From NCBI RefSeq assembly GCF_001884105.1, contig NZ_MACI01000009.1, positions 1-64,000 of the forward strand: a DNA stretch of 64,000 nucleotides. The letters run 5' to 3'. A program made the position numbers and the translations under genes. The notes under the pieces were generated by a model that saw only the letters and a program-made list of their open reading frames with translations, made no database searches and was not told the DNA's origin. Positions 15,832 through 24,688 of the stretch are shown here, one piece after another. Positions within the stretch are counted from its first letter, which is position 1. Every line of letters starts with the position of its first letter. The DNA is from Bacillus luti (GTDB lineage Bacteria > Bacillota > Bacilli > Bacillales > Bacillaceae_G).

Positions 15832-17769
15832 TTATAATTCTTTACCTTCTACTGGCAGTACATTTTTCACTGCAGCAATTACTTTCTCATCTTCTGTATC
15901 AGATAAGAAAATTGATATAGCACCTTTATCGTCACTTGTACGAATTAAACGTCCAATCCCTTGACGAAGACGTAAAATCATATATGGTACATCTACATCC
16001 CAGAATGGATCATTTACGTGCTTACGTTTCGCTTCAAACACAGGATCATTTGGAGGGAATGGTAATGACCAAATAATAACATGTGATAATGATGAACCAG
16101 GAATGTCTAAACCTTCCCATAAATGAACGGCACAAAGTACAGTCTCTTCTTCATTTTGGAAACGAGAAACGAGCTGACTAATTTCTTGGTCCCCTTCATA
16201 TAAGAATGGAACTGACATTTGTTCTTTACTCACATATTCTTTAAACGCTGCAAGTTCTTGCGTTGTACGGAATAATACGAGTGTACGTCCATTTGTTTTT
16301 TGGATATTTTCAAGTGTATATTGACACTTTCTTTCCCATTCATTTTCTTTCGTATGTGATAGCAAGTTTACTGCCATTTGTTCTTCATAATCAAATGGTG
16401 AGGCAACTGAGAATGATAAATAATCTTTTACCCCTAAACTATTTGCTGTAAATGCAAATGAATCATTGTTAGATAATGTAGCCGAAGAGAAAATATATGG
16501 GATTTTCTTTGAGAATACTTTCTCTTGTAACACTTCTTCAACTGCACGCGGCATAATTACTAATGTGAAGGCACCATCACCTTCTTCACCCCATGTAATT
16601 ACATTTTTCTCATGCATGAAAAGACGAAGTGAATGTTCTAACACATCTAAATGCTCATCAACGATATTTAAATCATATGTGTTTACCGTATGCATTTCAC
16701 TTTCAAATACTAATGCATCACCGACTTCACCAATTTTTGCATAAAGTCGCTTCGCTTCAGCCGTTACTTTTTCTGTCACAGTAATTTCTAGACGATCAGA
16801 ACCAGCAATTTCCTTTTTATTCTCTTGTAACACATCAAAGAATCGTTCAGTTTGCCAAATTGTTTCTTCTACTAAATGTGCAAACTCTTCACGAATATCG
16901 TTTTGTAACAATCTCGTTAATAGTTGTTCCATCATCGTTTGCTTTAAACGATACGTTAAAGCTTTTTGTGCTGCATACTCTACAAGATGACCTTCATCGA
17001 ATACAACACAACTACTTTCAGGTAATAACGGAATTTGTCCTTCACGCTTCCGAGCATCATACGTCCAAATATGATCCATGTAGAAATCCTGAGAACAAAT
17101 GATTAAATCTGCCGCTTTACGATAATGTTCGCGCGAAAGGGTTTGACCACAACGATGACGAGAATCACATGTGAAGCAATCTTGGAAGTAATCCCAATTT
17201 ACTTTTGACCATTCTTCATCATTTAACAGTGGAAATTCTTTTCGATCACCGTAATGAGTAAAGTTTTGCATCGTACCGTGGTCAAATACAAACTGCGGTA
17301 ATTCGTAGTATACGTCTTCAATTACTTCTGGAGCTCGTCCACTCATAACATCTTCAAGTTTACGCAAGCATAAATAGTTATCCATCGATTTCGCAAGTCT
17401 AACATCAACAGATAGTCCTAATGCTTCAGATAATTTAGCGATGTCCCCTTCTTCTTTCACAAGCTGCTCAATTAATGTTTCATCTGCACAAGCGATAATA
17501 GCTGGTTTCCCTGTATAACGCGCGTAACAAATTGCGTATAGAAGATATACAATTGTTTTCCCTGTTCCTACGCCTGCCTCTGCGAACATTACTTTCTTCT
17601 CTTGGAAAGCACGCTCTAATTGAAACGCCATAAAAATTTGTTCATCACGCTCTTCAAAGCCTTTTTCCGGAAGGATGTCGTAAAACACATCTCCAATCCA
17701 CTCATTCAACTTATCATAAAAATTATCTTGTTTCCCTACTTCAAATGGTAATCTCTTCTCAGTAAACAT
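15832..17769 (-). CDS. ypvA: DinG/XPD-family ATP-dependent helicase
   Basis: This superfamily-2 helicase of 645 aa has Walker A AEAGVGTGKT near residues 63-72, DEGH as the DEAH-type motif II, and the C-terminal LRQGIGRLIRT (motif VI). Four cysteines between motifs I and II (CLRKL, then CFTC and C in DSRHRCGQT) fit the iron-sulfur cluster of XPD/DinG helicases. It probably unwinds DNA in repair. B. subtilis YpvA is the same length and occupies the same position. Unlike the second DinG paralogue in this window (32227-35028), it has no exonuclease domain. Confidence 0.92.
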   Translation of the reverse strand: MFTEKRLPFEVGKQDNFYDKLNEWIGDVFYDILPEKGFEERDEQIFMAFQLERAFQEKKVMFAEAGVGTGKTIVYLLYAICYARYTGKPAIIACADETLIEQLVKEEGDIAKLSEALGLSVDVRLAKSMDNYLCLRKLEDVMSGRAPEVIEDVYYELPQFVFDHGTMQNFTHYGDRKEFPLLNDEEWSKVNWDYFQDCFTCDSRHRCGQTLSREHYRKAADLIICSQDFYMDHIWTYDARKREGQIPLLPESSCVVFDEGHLVEYAAQKALTYRLKQTMMEQLLTRLLQNDIREEFAHLVEETIWQTERFFDVLQENKKEIAGSDRLEITVTEKVTAEAKRLYAKIGEVGDALVFESEMHTVNTYDLNIVDEHLDVLEHSLRLFMHEKNVITWGEEGDGAFTLVIMPRAVEEVLQEKVFSKKIPYIFSSATLSNNDSFAFTANSLGVKDYLSFSVASPFDYEEQMAVNLLSHTKENEWERKCQYTLENIQKTNGRTLVLFRTTQELAAFKEYVSKEQMSVPFLYEGDQEISQLVSRFQNEEETVLCAVHLWEGLDIPGSSLSHVIIWSLPFPPNDPVFEAKRKHVNDPFWDVDVPYMILRLRQGIGRLIRTSDDKGAISIFLSDTEDEKVIAAVKNVLPVEGKEL

Positions 17770-17879
17770 CCTTAGCCTCCAACCAAAAAGTTTTTCTATA
17801 AAAAGACATAGTAACTGCTACTCATATGCATGCAGTTACTTTCCCCTGTTGCAATACATAGAAATAATAGAAATATGCG

Positions 17880-17916
17880 AAAAAAAATTTTCCTTTCGCA
17901 AAAGGAAAATTTTTTT
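17880..17916. terminator. AT-rich bidirectional terminator
   Basis: AAATTTTCCTTT and AAAGGAAAATTT pair around a short loop, with A and T runs on both sides, just after the stop of the small gene at 17917. Confidence 0.75.
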
Positions 17917-18099
17917 CTATATTAATGACTTTAAATAGCGTTTATCAATTGCTGTTTCATGTGAAAGTGCGGATAAATACTCTTCCTGCGCTTTTTCTAT
18001 TTCATCAACAATTACGCCATGACTATCCACTTCTTTTCCGAGCTCATCATACGTACGGTGAATAGCTTTTTGAATCATTGATAATTGAAAACTATCCAT
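17917..18099 (-). CDS. Small unknown protein at the yptA position
   Basis: The 60-aa product is acidic and helical with no membrane segment. I chose the ATG at 18099 because GGAGG lies 8 bases upstream; the frame extends 7 codons further without a better site. B. subtilis has a similarly sized gene of unknown function, yptA, between ypvA and ypsC, so position suggests orthology, but I could not verify sequence similarity. Confidence 0.65.
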   Translation of the reverse strand: MDSFQLSMIQKAIHRTYDELGKEVDSHGVIVDEIEKAQEEYLSALSHETAIDKRYLKSLI

Positions 18100-18160
18100 A
18101 TCACTTCCTCCTTTACGCATTACATAATAGCCAGTATATGCGTGCTAGAGGAGTTTTATA

Positions 18161-19300
18161 CTATGAATTACGCGGTGGACGTTTTCCGAAGTATTGGTAG
18201 TAATCTGTACGGATAAATCCGTTAAACAACTTACGTTTCTTCGACGCATCTTTTCCGTAGCACTTCTCAAATGCTTCGTAACTTGTTAATACATATGCTG
18301 ACCATGTATCTAATGGGCGGAATACTTGTCCCATTTCTTTATACAATTGCTCAACAAGTGCTTTTTCACTTAAACGTTCTCCGTATGGAGGATTCGTTAC
18401 AACGTAGCCATAATCCTCTTTTGTTGTGAAATCTTTTACTTGCATTTGTTTAAATGTGATTAAATCACCTAAACCTACTTCTTCTGCGTTATCTTGAGCA
18501 ACTCGAATCATACGATGATCAATATCTGATCCGATAATTTGTAATGGTTGATTGTAGTTCGCTAAATCTTCAGCTTCTTGGCGAGCTTCACGCCAGTTTT
18601 GTTTACCTACCCAGCCCCACTCATCTGATGCGAAGCCACGGTTAAATCCTGGTGCAATATTTTGTCCAATTAATGCTGCTTCAATCGGAATTGTACCTGA
18701 TCCACAGAATGGATCAACAAATGGACGATCTGGCTTCCAGTTTGTTAATTTAATTAAAGACGCAGCTAATGTTTCTTTTAAAGGAGCTTCCCCTTGATCC
18801 ATACGATACCCACGTTTATGAAGTCCAACACCACTCGCATCAATTGTTAATGTTGCGATATCTTTGAGCATCGCAATCTCAATACGGAATAATGGACCAT
18901 CTTCTTCAAACCACGTTGTACGTTTATATGTTGTTTTTAATTTCTCAACGACAGCCTTTTTAACGATACGTTGGCAATCCGAAACACTGAATAACTCAGA
19001 TTTCAGAGATTTACCGATAACAGGGAACTCTCCGTTCTCCGGAATATAATCTCCCCAGTTTAATGCTTTCGTTTTTTCAAATAGCTCATCAAATGTTGTC
19101 GCTTTAAATTCGCCAACTTTAATTTTTACACGATCCGCAGTACGTAACCATAAGTTCGTGCGACAAATCGCCTTTTCATCTGCTTCAAATGTTACTTTGC
19201 TGTTTTCTACTTGACATTCATAACCAAGATCGCGAACTTCTCGGGCAACTAACGCTTCAATACCCATTGCCGCTGTTGCAATTAAAGTAACTTTTCCCAT
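18161..19300 (-). CDS. ypsC: THUMP-domain RNA methyltransferase
   Basis: The 379-aa protein has an N-terminal ferredoxin-like/THUMP region (residues 1-160) and a C-terminal Rossmann methyltransferase. Motifs seen are FVDPFCGSGTIPIEAAL for SAM binding and TNPPYGERL, the catalytic NPPY of base N-methyltransferases. It belongs to the RlmL/RlmK/TrmN group and corresponds to B. subtilis YpsC (385 aa), presumably an rRNA or tRNA guanine-N2 methyltransferase. The ATG has AGAGGTG 8 bases upstream. It lies immediately downstream of rnpB. Confidence 0.92.
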   Translation of the reverse strand: MGKVTLIATAAMGIEALVAREVRDLGYECQVENSKVTFEADEKAICRTNLWLRTADRVKIKVGEFKATTFDELFEKTKALNWGDYIPENGEFPVIGKSLKSELFSVSDCQRIVKKAVVEKLKTTYKRTTWFEEDGPLFRIEIAMLKDIATLTIDASGVGLHKRGYRMDQGEAPLKETLAASLIKLTNWKPDRPFVDPFCGSGTIPIEAALIGQNIAPGFNRGFASDEWGWVGKQNWREARQEAEDLANYNQPLQIIGSDIDHRMIRVAQDNAEEVGLGDLITFKQMQVKDFTTKEDYGYVVTNPPYGERLSEKALVEQLYKEMGQVFRPLDTWSAYVLTSYEAFEKCYGKDASKKRKLFNGFIRTDYYQYFGKRPPRNS

Positions 19301-19420
19301 TTACATTCACCTCTTATGTATATTCAAACAATAATTAATAGCATGTTGTCCTATTAATCATTACATTTTACGAAACATTTTCTCATTTACCATTTTAACT
19401 CATAATTTATAACTTCATAC

Positions 19421-19453
19421 AAATAAAAAGCCCTCCTCTAACAAAGGAGAGCT
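19421..19453 (-). terminator. Terminator of rnpB
   Basis: On the minus strand AGCTCTCCT and AGGAGGGCT pair around TTTGTTAG, and a T-rich tract follows. It lies 20 bases beyond the mature RNase P RNA end. Confidence 0.9.
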
Positions 19454-19473
19454 GAGTTATTTCATAGTTGGTT

Positions 19474-19875
19474 CATAACGTTCTGTAAGCCATGTTCTGT
19501 TCCTTTGTACTGCAAACGGCCCACGCCTCGTACTCCGGTGGCAATCATCTATCTACAGGTTATACAACCTGTCCTTTCCCATCGTTCATTTCCTTGGAAA
19601 AGATTCCCCTACCATTATTTGGGTTTCTCGCTCGTGGGGTTTACCTCGTTCCACTCCTATCATTTCTTCAAGGACTTCGTCACTGTGGCACTTTAAAGGT
19701 AGTCAAACCATATCCGAAAGGACTTAGGTTTTTTCCCTGCCGTTAAACCAGCCTTACAGCCAGAATACCCTAGCTTATGAATTGGCTAGGCACGAACACT
19801 ACAGCCATCTCAGGCCGTGCGAGCATGGACTTTCCTCTACAACGTTGGCGTTGCAGCGATTACCCAAACGTTATG
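19474..19875 (-). ncRNA. rnpB: RNase P RNA, Bacillus type B
   Basis: Read on the minus strand, the RNA opens with ACGTTTGGGTAATCGCTGC and GAGGAAAGTCCATGCTCGC, the conserved CR-I region, and contains ACAGAAATAGTGT-like P-core positions. It closes with GAACATGGCTTACAGAACG. P1 is formed by CATAACGT at the 5' end and ACGTTATG at the 3' end, which set the edges. The RNA is the catalytic subunit that matures the 5' ends of tRNAs. It lies between gpsB and ypsC exactly as in B. subtilis. Confidence 0.95.
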
Positions 19876-19958
19876 ACATCCATTAGTATAGTGGAAACAA
19901 AAAGATTTTGCAATGTTTTTTTCTATGTAAAATGCTTTAACCTTTTTATCACCAGAAA

Positions 19959-20294
19959 TTATTCGTATAACTTACTTCCAAATACAGCTTTTTCTAAATT
20001 AGATAGACGTTTTAAAATGTCCGTATTCGTGTTGTTATATACTGGTTGTGCAACTGGTGTTTGTACAGGTTGTTGTGGAACTTGCGTTGCTACTAGTTTT
20101 TGTTCTTCTAGTTCACGCTTTAAACGAGCATTTTGTTGCTTTAATTGCTCAAATTCCTTGTGGAAAGCTTCATAATCTTTAATGATCATATCAAGAAACT
20201 TGTCTACTTCTTCTTGTTGATAACCTCTCATACCTGTTTTAAATTCTTTTTCTAAAATATCTTTCGCCGTTAATTTAATTTTATCCGAAATCAT
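19959..20294 (-). CDS. gpsB: Cell-division and cell-wall adaptor GpsB
   Basis: The 111-aa protein is DivIVA-related. The N-terminal membrane-binding domain has the [18 protein letters not shown] block (residues 19-36), followed by a coiled coil (about 40-70), a Gln/Pro/Val linker and a C-terminal trimerisation helix. GpsB shuttles PBP1 (PonA, also encoded in this window) between side wall and septum. A GTG 9 bases upstream is in frame, but it is part of the GAGGTG ribosome site, so the ATG at 20294 is the start. Confidence 0.95.
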   Translation of the reverse strand: MISDKIKLTAKDILEKEFKTGMRGYQQEEVDKFLDMIIKDYEAFHKEFEQLKQQNARLKRELEEQKLVATQVPQQPVQTPVAQPVYNNTNTDILKRLSNLEKAVFGSKLYE

Positions 20295-20391
20295 TTTCTT
20301 CACCTCAAATTTTTGCCAAAACTTTCATTAACTAAATTTTTTCAGAAACAATGCCTTTTGTCAATCAAATATACGAGTACTATATTACATA

Positions 20392-20946
20392 TCACTCTGC
20401 ATTATTCCACTGTTCCTCTTCTATTATATCTTGTAAATCAGAAAAAAGAATGAAATAACTGTGATAATTTTCTATTTCTCCTTTTTTCTTTGCCGCCTCT
20501 ACAATATATTTAGGACTTCCTGGTTTTTCTTCATCATATACAGCTAAAAGAGCATCACTTTTTTCAATAAAAAATTGATTTTTTAATTTAAATTGCTCTG
20601 GGCTTTCGTACTTCCGTTTCGTGATACTATCAACATGATCTGCTTGAGAGAGAATAAATTCGTAATATTCACGACTATCTTCTTTCCAATTTTCTTCTTG
20701 TTCTAAAAACGGAGTAAATACCGCTAATTTTACATCTGGATACTCTTCTTGAATGTCAAAAACAACTTCAGCAGCCCATAGTTCAACTCCTAACTGGCCA
20801 CTTATTATTACCCACTCCAAACCATCTTCTACAAAAGCAGTTAATTTACGACGCAGCGCCTTTTTTATACATTCTACTCCTGGATGATCATTTTTAAATA
20901 TTCCAAGTTCAAATGGCTTATATCCTGTTACAGCAACAACTTTCAT
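20392..20946 (-). CDS. ypsA: SLOG-superfamily protein YpsA
   Basis: The 184-aa protein is of the YpsA family (SLOG fold, which binds nucleotide-related ligands). Key features are [12 protein letters not shown] at the N-terminus, the glycine segment [15 protein letters not shown] (about 46-60) and [19 protein letters not shown] near the C-terminus. B. subtilis YpsA has been linked to cell-division inhibition and oxidative stress. The in-frame GTG at 20952 is within 1-2 bases of GAGGT, so the ATG at 20946 fits better. It is upstream of gpsB on the same strand. Confidence 0.9.
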   Translation of the reverse strand: MKVVAVTGYKPFELGIFKNDHPGVECIKKALRRKLTAFVEDGLEWVIISGQLGVELWAAEVVFDIQEEYPDVKLAVFTPFLEQEENWKEDSREYYEFILSQADHVDSITKRKYESPEQFKLKNQFFIEKSDALLAVYDEEKPGSPKYIVEAAKKKGEIENYHSYFILFSDLQDIIEEEQWNNAE

Positions 20947-20961
20947 ATCCACACCTCAATT

Positions 20962-20996
20962 ACAAAAAAAGAACTAGCATTTCGCTAGTTCTAACA
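20962..20996 (-). terminator. Terminator of cotD
   Basis: AGAACTAGC and GCTAGTTCT pair around GAAAT on the minus strand, followed by seven T. It sits just after the cotD stop codon. Confidence 0.88.
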
Positions 20997-21002
20997 TATC
21001 AT

Positions 21003-21434
21003 TTACTTTTTAAACATTCCACCAACGTTTGGTCCTACATTAGGTCCGAATGGTGACACGTTTGGTCCTACATTAGGTCCAAATGGTGACACGTTCGGTC
21101 CTGGTCCGAATGGTGACACGTTCGGTCCTGGTCCGAATGGTGATATTTGATGACCGTGGTGATGATGACCATGGCCACATGGTCCACATCCGCCGCCGAA
21201 TCCTGGATCGATTGGGTCCACAACATTTACATTTGAATTTGTTTGTGGGAAGAAGTTTTGGTTTTTAATTTGTTGATGATGTACATGTGTTGTATGTGTT
21301 GGAAAAATGTGTGGCACCACCGTTGTTGAAAAAGAGTGTGTTACGCATTGTTTCGTCGGATGAACGACAGGAGCAGTTGTACAAATAGGTCCTACAGGCT
21401 TATGCCCTCCAAAACAAGGATGACAATGATGCAT
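21003..21434 (-). CDS. cotD: Spore inner-coat protein CotD
   Basis: The 143-aa protein is rich in His, Pro, Gly and Cys. The N-terminal half (HHCHPCFGGHKPVGPICTT, and the TTHVHH block) matches CotD. The C-terminal third consists of tandem 9-to-11-residue repeats of the type SPFGPGPNV / SPFGPNVGPNV, four copies, visible in the DNA as repeats at 21010-21145. CotD is a component of the inner spore coat. Position between ypsA and the ypp genes is as in B. subtilis. A SigK-like -10 lies about 44 bases upstream. Confidence 0.9.
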   Translation of the reverse strand: MHHCHPCFGGHKPVGPICTTAPVVHPTKQCVTHSFSTTVVPHIFPTHTTHVHHQQIKNQNFFPQTNSNVNVVDPIDPGFGGGCGPCGHGHHHHGHQISPFGPGPNVSPFGPGPNVSPFGPNVGPNVSPFGPNVGPNVGGMFKK

Positions 21435-21477
21435 AGTTTTTTCTCTCCTCTCTCGTTAAAAAAATCTGATTACACTT

Positions 21478-21486
21478 TACAGTATG
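21478..21486 (-). promoter_or_regulatory. SigK-like -10 element ahead of cotD
   Basis: On the minus strand CATACTGTA matches the SigK -10 consensus CATANNNTA. Transcription would start near 21470, giving a leader of about 36 nt. A matching -35 AC at the right distance was not obvious, so the call rests on the -10 and on cotD being SigK-controlled in B. subtilis. Confidence 0.45.
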
Positions 21487-21590
21487 AGAAAAGAGGTTAA
21501 GCCGCTTGTTATATATACCCATTTATTTCATGGAAATTTGTCTAGAACTATGTTTCATTCACAGTATGCGTAGTGGACAACACTCCATTA

Positions 21591-22094
21591 TTATTTACCA
21601 AAAAAGCCTCCAACTTGCTTCACAATGCCGGTCACTTGATTCATCGCATTCATCATTTGTCCAGCTGTATTCATCATTTTATTCACATCATAGTTACCAT
21701 CTGAGTTTTTAAATTGGGAAACAAAACTAGAAAATTGACTCGGTTGCTGTTGTTGTTTTTGTTTATTCTGCGTCGGGTACGGTTGTTTTGGTGGATAAAA
21801 CATCGCTTGTTGATTTCCATAGGGAGATGGTGGTGGCATATAGTATTGTGAATTCATATAAGGTTGCTGTTGTTGTTCCATATAGGGCTGCTGCTGTTGA
21901 TTCATATAAGGTTGCTGCTGTTGTTGCTGTTGATTCATAAACGACAATTCAAATGGCTGGTAATAATTTTGATTTCCATAATGAGGCTCGAAAGGATACA
22001 TATTATACCGTAAATATGTATCCGTATTATATTGGTACATATCTTGCTGTGCATATGGATTAGATTGCTGATATACGTTAGATTGTTGAAACAT
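21591..22094 (-). CDS. yppG: YppG-like Gln-rich spore-coat protein
   Basis: The 167-aa protein has a Tyr/Gln/Asn/Pro-rich N-terminal two thirds with repeated MNQQQQ-PYM units (residues 53-82) and a conserved C-terminal domain (FVSQFKNSDGNYDVNKMMNT and GIVKQVGGFFGK) that marks the YppG family. Such low-complexity Tyr/Gln proteins are common in spore coats. The Gln-coding repeats at 21850-21940 are expected to vary in number between strains. A GGAGGAG precedes the ATG by about 8 bases. It is divergent from yppF. Confidence 0.82.
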   Translation of the reverse strand: MFQQSNVYQQSNPYAQQDMYQYNTDTYLRYNMYPFEPHYGNQNYYQPFELSFMNQQQQQQQPYMNQQQQPYMEQQQQPYMNSQYYMPPPSPYGNQQAMFYPPKQPYPTQNKQKQQQQPSQFSSFVSQFKNSDGNYDVNKMMNTAGQMMNAMNQVTGIVKQVGGFFGK

Positions 22095-22271
22095 GCATTC
22101 TCTCCTCCTTCACATAAGTTTCTACATATATAATATGTACCTGTAAAATAATTTGTGTGACGGAGTATCTGTCTATTTTTGTCGGAAGTTTAAATTTTTA
22201 AAAAATTAAGAAAGAAAACCCTTCCATGCTATGATAATGAAGAAGAAGATTCTCATGGGGGAGGAATCAAC

Positions 22272-22463
22272 ATGGTATTAGGGGATTTAAAACAAGCGTT
22301 TTCTCAAAAAAAGGGGTATGCCACAGAAAATGCAAATGAATTATTAGACTTTGCGAGACATTGGTATCTCGAAGGGAAAATATGCATTTCTGATTACCGA
22401 ACTTTAATAAAAGAATTAGAAATAAATGGGGCAACAAAACCTACAACAATGACAGAGGCTTAA
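22272..22463 (+). CDS. yppF: YppF-like small protein
   Basis: This 63-aa soluble helical protein has the YppF core FARHWYLEGKICISDYRTLIK-type sequence (residues 27-46). Its role is unknown. A strong GGGGGAGGA precedes the ATG. Gene order yppG-yppF-yppE follows B. subtilis. It is the only plus-strand gene between rnpB and sspM. Confidence 0.82.
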   Translation: MVLGDLKQAFSQKKGYATENANELLDFARHWYLEGKICISDYRTLIKELEINGATKPTTMTEA

Positions 22464-22465
22464 AA

Positions 22466-22492
22466 AAAACAAGAGGGTTTCCCCTCTTGTTA
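22466..22492. terminator. Bidirectional terminator between yppF and yppE
   Basis: AACAAGAGGG and CCCTCTTGTT pair around a TTTC loop between two convergent genes, with an A run on the left side for the minus strand. Confidence 0.85.
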
Positions 22493-22834
22493 TTTACATT
22501 GCTCAACTATATTTTGCAAAGTATACGAAATAGCTTGATGTGTTTCAAAAAATCGCTTACCTTTACCTTTATTTACAAAACATTGCAACACATTCGCTTG
22601 TAAATTATCGTATACTTGATCAATTTGCTGTACATGTATATACTTCGGCTTTTCTTCCTTAATCCACGTATAAGCTAATTCTTTCCACACCGCCAGTTCC
22701 TCATCTACCATGTTTACAAATGGTTTCATATCCTTATAAAAATCATATTCGATCATTTCTCTTTTTTTCATATTCGCTTCATTATTATACTGCATGAGTT
22801 TTTCCGAAGACTGTATTAACGCCTCATACTTCAT
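22490..22834 (-). CDS. yppE: YppE-like protein (DUF1798)
   Basis: The 114-aa protein is all-helical and corresponds to B. subtilis YppE (DUF1798), a four-helix-bundle protein of unknown function. Tryptophan-containing segments (ELAVWKELAYTWIK, residues 42-55) and YIHVQQIDQVYDNLQ are the recognisable blocks. It follows yppD by 15 bases on the same strand, so the two are likely cotranscribed. Confidence 0.82.
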   Translation of the reverse strand: MKYEALIQSSEKLMQYNNEANMKKREMIEYDFYKDMKPFVNMVDEELAVWKELAYTWIKEEKPKYIHVQQIDQVYDNLQANVLQCFVNKGKGKRFFETHQAISYTLQNIVEQCK

Positions 22835-22849
22835 TTCATTCCCACCTTA

Positions 22850-23092
22850 TTATGCACTCACTACGACGTTTTGAAATGTTTTCACCCAATTCCCTTTTTC
22901 TTCGTGATGCACTAATTTATTTTCCATATGCTCAATATGCATTTCTGTTATTTCTATCTTATTGCATATATTTTCACCTTTATCCTTTAATGCATGATTC
23001 ATTCTAATCCCTATATTCATTTCCAGCAAATCGAGAGAACTTAACATTTGATCCATTTTTTTCATTACATCTTCCTTCTGAACCATCGCCAT
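22850..23092 (-). CDS. yppD: YppD-like protein
   Basis: The 80-aa protein is helical, with coiled-coil-like spacing in KMDQMLSSLDLLEMN and ITEMHIEHMENKL. It is named by position and size: B. subtilis yppD (81 aa, function unknown) lies directly before yppE. A GGAGG 10 bases upstream supports the ATG at 23092. Confidence 0.72.
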   Translation of the reverse strand: MAMVQKEDVMKKMDQMLSSLDLLEMNIGIRMNHALKDKGENICNKIEITEMHIEHMENKLVHHEEKGNWVKTFQNVVVSA

Positions 23093-23252
23093 ATATAAAA
23101 CGCCTCCTTCTTTGCTTTTCCTTTGTCATGTAATTTCGCCGCATGATTCCTCACTCCTGCTCACATGACAAAACTAGTTGTTATTCGTCAAAGAAATCAT
23201 TTTGTATGTCATTTATAGAAATGGTAACAATACAAAAGGGAGGTGTATTAAG

Positions 23253-23354
23253 ATGGCAAAGAACAAAAACGAAAAAAAGAAGAAACAAAACAAACAAAAT
23301 AAACCCGAAACTGGCAATCCAAAATTAGATGGTCCAAACTTCCCTGCTACATAA
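23253..23354 (+). CDS. sspM: Small acid-soluble spore protein, SspM type
   Basis: A 33-codon frame with GGGAGGTG upstream encodes a very lysine-rich peptide beginning MAKNKNEKKKKQNKQNK and ending LDGPNFPAT. Composition and the GPN-P-(A/S)T ending resemble B. subtilis SspM (ending LGGPNRPST), a minor spore protein whose gene lies in the same region. It is expected to be made in the forespore. The transcript would end in a repeat-derived hairpin at about 23368-23400. Confidence 0.65.
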   Translation: MAKNKNEKKKKQNKQNKPETGNPKLDGPNFPAT

Positions 23355-23427
23355 AGTGAAACTTTAATCAGTGGGGAGTTGTTCATCCCCACTGATTATT
23401 AGCCTTCACCAATCAGGCTTTTACAAA
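23350..23427 (+). repeat. Partial bcr-like repeat
   Basis: ATAAAGTGAAACTTTAATCAG, a GTGGGGA/TCCCCAC hairpin, and ATTATTAGCCTTCACCAATC match the minus strand of the element at 53632-53780 almost base for base, then similarity stops after GGCTTTTAC. Only the first half is present. The hairpin could serve as the sspM terminator. From 23428 to 23516 I see nothing further. Confidence 0.75.
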
Positions 23428-23516
23428 AAGCTAATTTCTAAGGCATCCTTAATCTCTTATATTCATTAAGTTTTGAGATTAAATTTTTAACACACTTGGC
23501 AGGATTACTTCACATT

Positions 23517-23557
23517 AAGAAGTCCCGTCTTCATTTATGAAGACGGGACTTCTTTTT
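23517..23557. terminator. Bidirectional terminator at the end of yppC
   Basis: AGAAGTCCCGTCTTCA and TGAAGACGGGACTTCT pair around TTTA, with A-rich and T-rich flanks. It lies just beyond the yppC stop codon. Confidence 0.9.
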
Positions 23558-23559
23558 TA

Positions 23560-24648
23560 TTATATCACGAACTCATCCATCCTTTTAACAAAACGATTTA
23601 CGATAGAAGCCGCATAGATCTGCTCCCTCTTTCTTTTATACCATTCTGTTATATCAACTTCCCCCTTATACTCTTTCAATAAAAATAGCTCATTTATTTC
23701 TGTATCTCTACAAAACCAATCCCTCATACTTATTTCCTTATGTGCAACAGCAGGATAAACCTCTCTAAGGGGTGGCGTACAAGATTTTCTAGCTTCTCTT
23801 ACATAATATTCATAATCTGCTCTTGACCCTGTGTGTATCGTTTGCAATGCAAACCTATGGAATAAACTTTTATACTTCGGATGAAATAGTAACTCTGCTA
23901 ATTTCTTCCCTAGTTCTATACGCTTCTGTAATGTTTCAAATTGATAAACTGAAAAACCATACATACTCCCTTCAACGGTTGGAAAAATAACGGCACTAAC
24001 ATGAAACATTTCTTGCAATTTAAAAAGTGCTGTATGGAATACATGTTTTTTAAAATATGTATTCTCAATAACTGGTTTTTGAATTTTATTTTGTTCATTT
24101 ATAATAAGCGCTGTCATAAGCCTATTTATATCTTTTTTCTCCCAAAAATATATCCATTCTTTTTCCATAAAAATTGATACGTCGAAATATTGTAACAAGT
24201 AAAATAGCGGCACCTGCCTCTTCTTACTTTCTTCGTATAACAATAGCTGAGGAAATGCATCTAAAAAAATAATCCAATTAGCTTCTTCATAAGTCTGAAA
24301 CAAATGTTTTTTTACTATTTGAGGTAAAACAGCAGCATAATACCTCCCTTTTAAATCAGTCATATTCCATCCCGCATTTCTCGAGACCATACTCGCTAAA
24401 AAAGCCCATCTAATTTCACTATTTCTTACATAATATTCTTGATAAGACTGCGTTCGAGAAATGTTGTCCATATTAGCTATTTCTATTTCCTTCTTAATGT
24501 TGTAAACCATTGTTTTTTCTTCTTCTGTACAGACCATATTTTTACGATATTGTTTAATTTTTTCATAATCATTCCATGTAAACATGAATAAGTCATCATA
24601 CCTTTCTTCAAAAAGGTCACATCTTTTTTCATTTTTTGTTATAATCAC
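23560..24648 (-). CDS. yppC: YppC-like protein (DUF2515)
   Basis: The 362-codon frame matches the DUF2515 family of B. subtilis YppC (320 aa, unknown function). The typical block is EIRWAFLASMVSRNAGWNMT (residues about 75-94). The start is uncertain: the frame opens with a GTG at 24648 next to AAAGG, and Met codons at 24585 and 24537 would give 341 or 325 aa, nearer the family length. It is divergent from recU, as in B. subtilis. Confidence 0.82.
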   Translation of the reverse strand: MIITKNEKRCDLFEERYDDLFMFTWNDYEKIKQYRKNMVCTEEEKTMVYNIKKEIEIANMDNISRTQSYQEYYVRNSEIRWAFLASMVSRNAGWNMTDLKGRYYAAVLPQIVKKHLFQTYEEANWIIFLDAFPQLLLYEESKKRQVPLFYLLQYFDVSIFMEKEWIYFWEKKDINRLMTALIINEQNKIQKPVIENTYFKKHVFHTALFKLQEMFHVSAVIFPTVEGSMYGFSVYQFETLQKRIELGKKLAELLFHPKYKSLFHRFALQTIHTGSRADYEYYVREARKSCTPPLREVYPAVAHKEISMRDWFCRDTEINELFLLKEYKGEVDITEWYKRKREQIYAASIVNRFVKRMDEFVI

Positions 24649-24688
24649 CTTTGTAAGTAATTCTTAGCAAGTTGGGAGTGGACACACT

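Noticed and set aside
19492-19746. Frames of 63-84 codons around 19.5-19.7 kb, plus strand
   Set aside because: They are antisense to RNase P RNA, whose structure explains the conserved sequence.
21010-21145. Possible CRISPR or short tandem repeat element
   Set aside because: The repeats are codons of the cotD C-terminus in frame.
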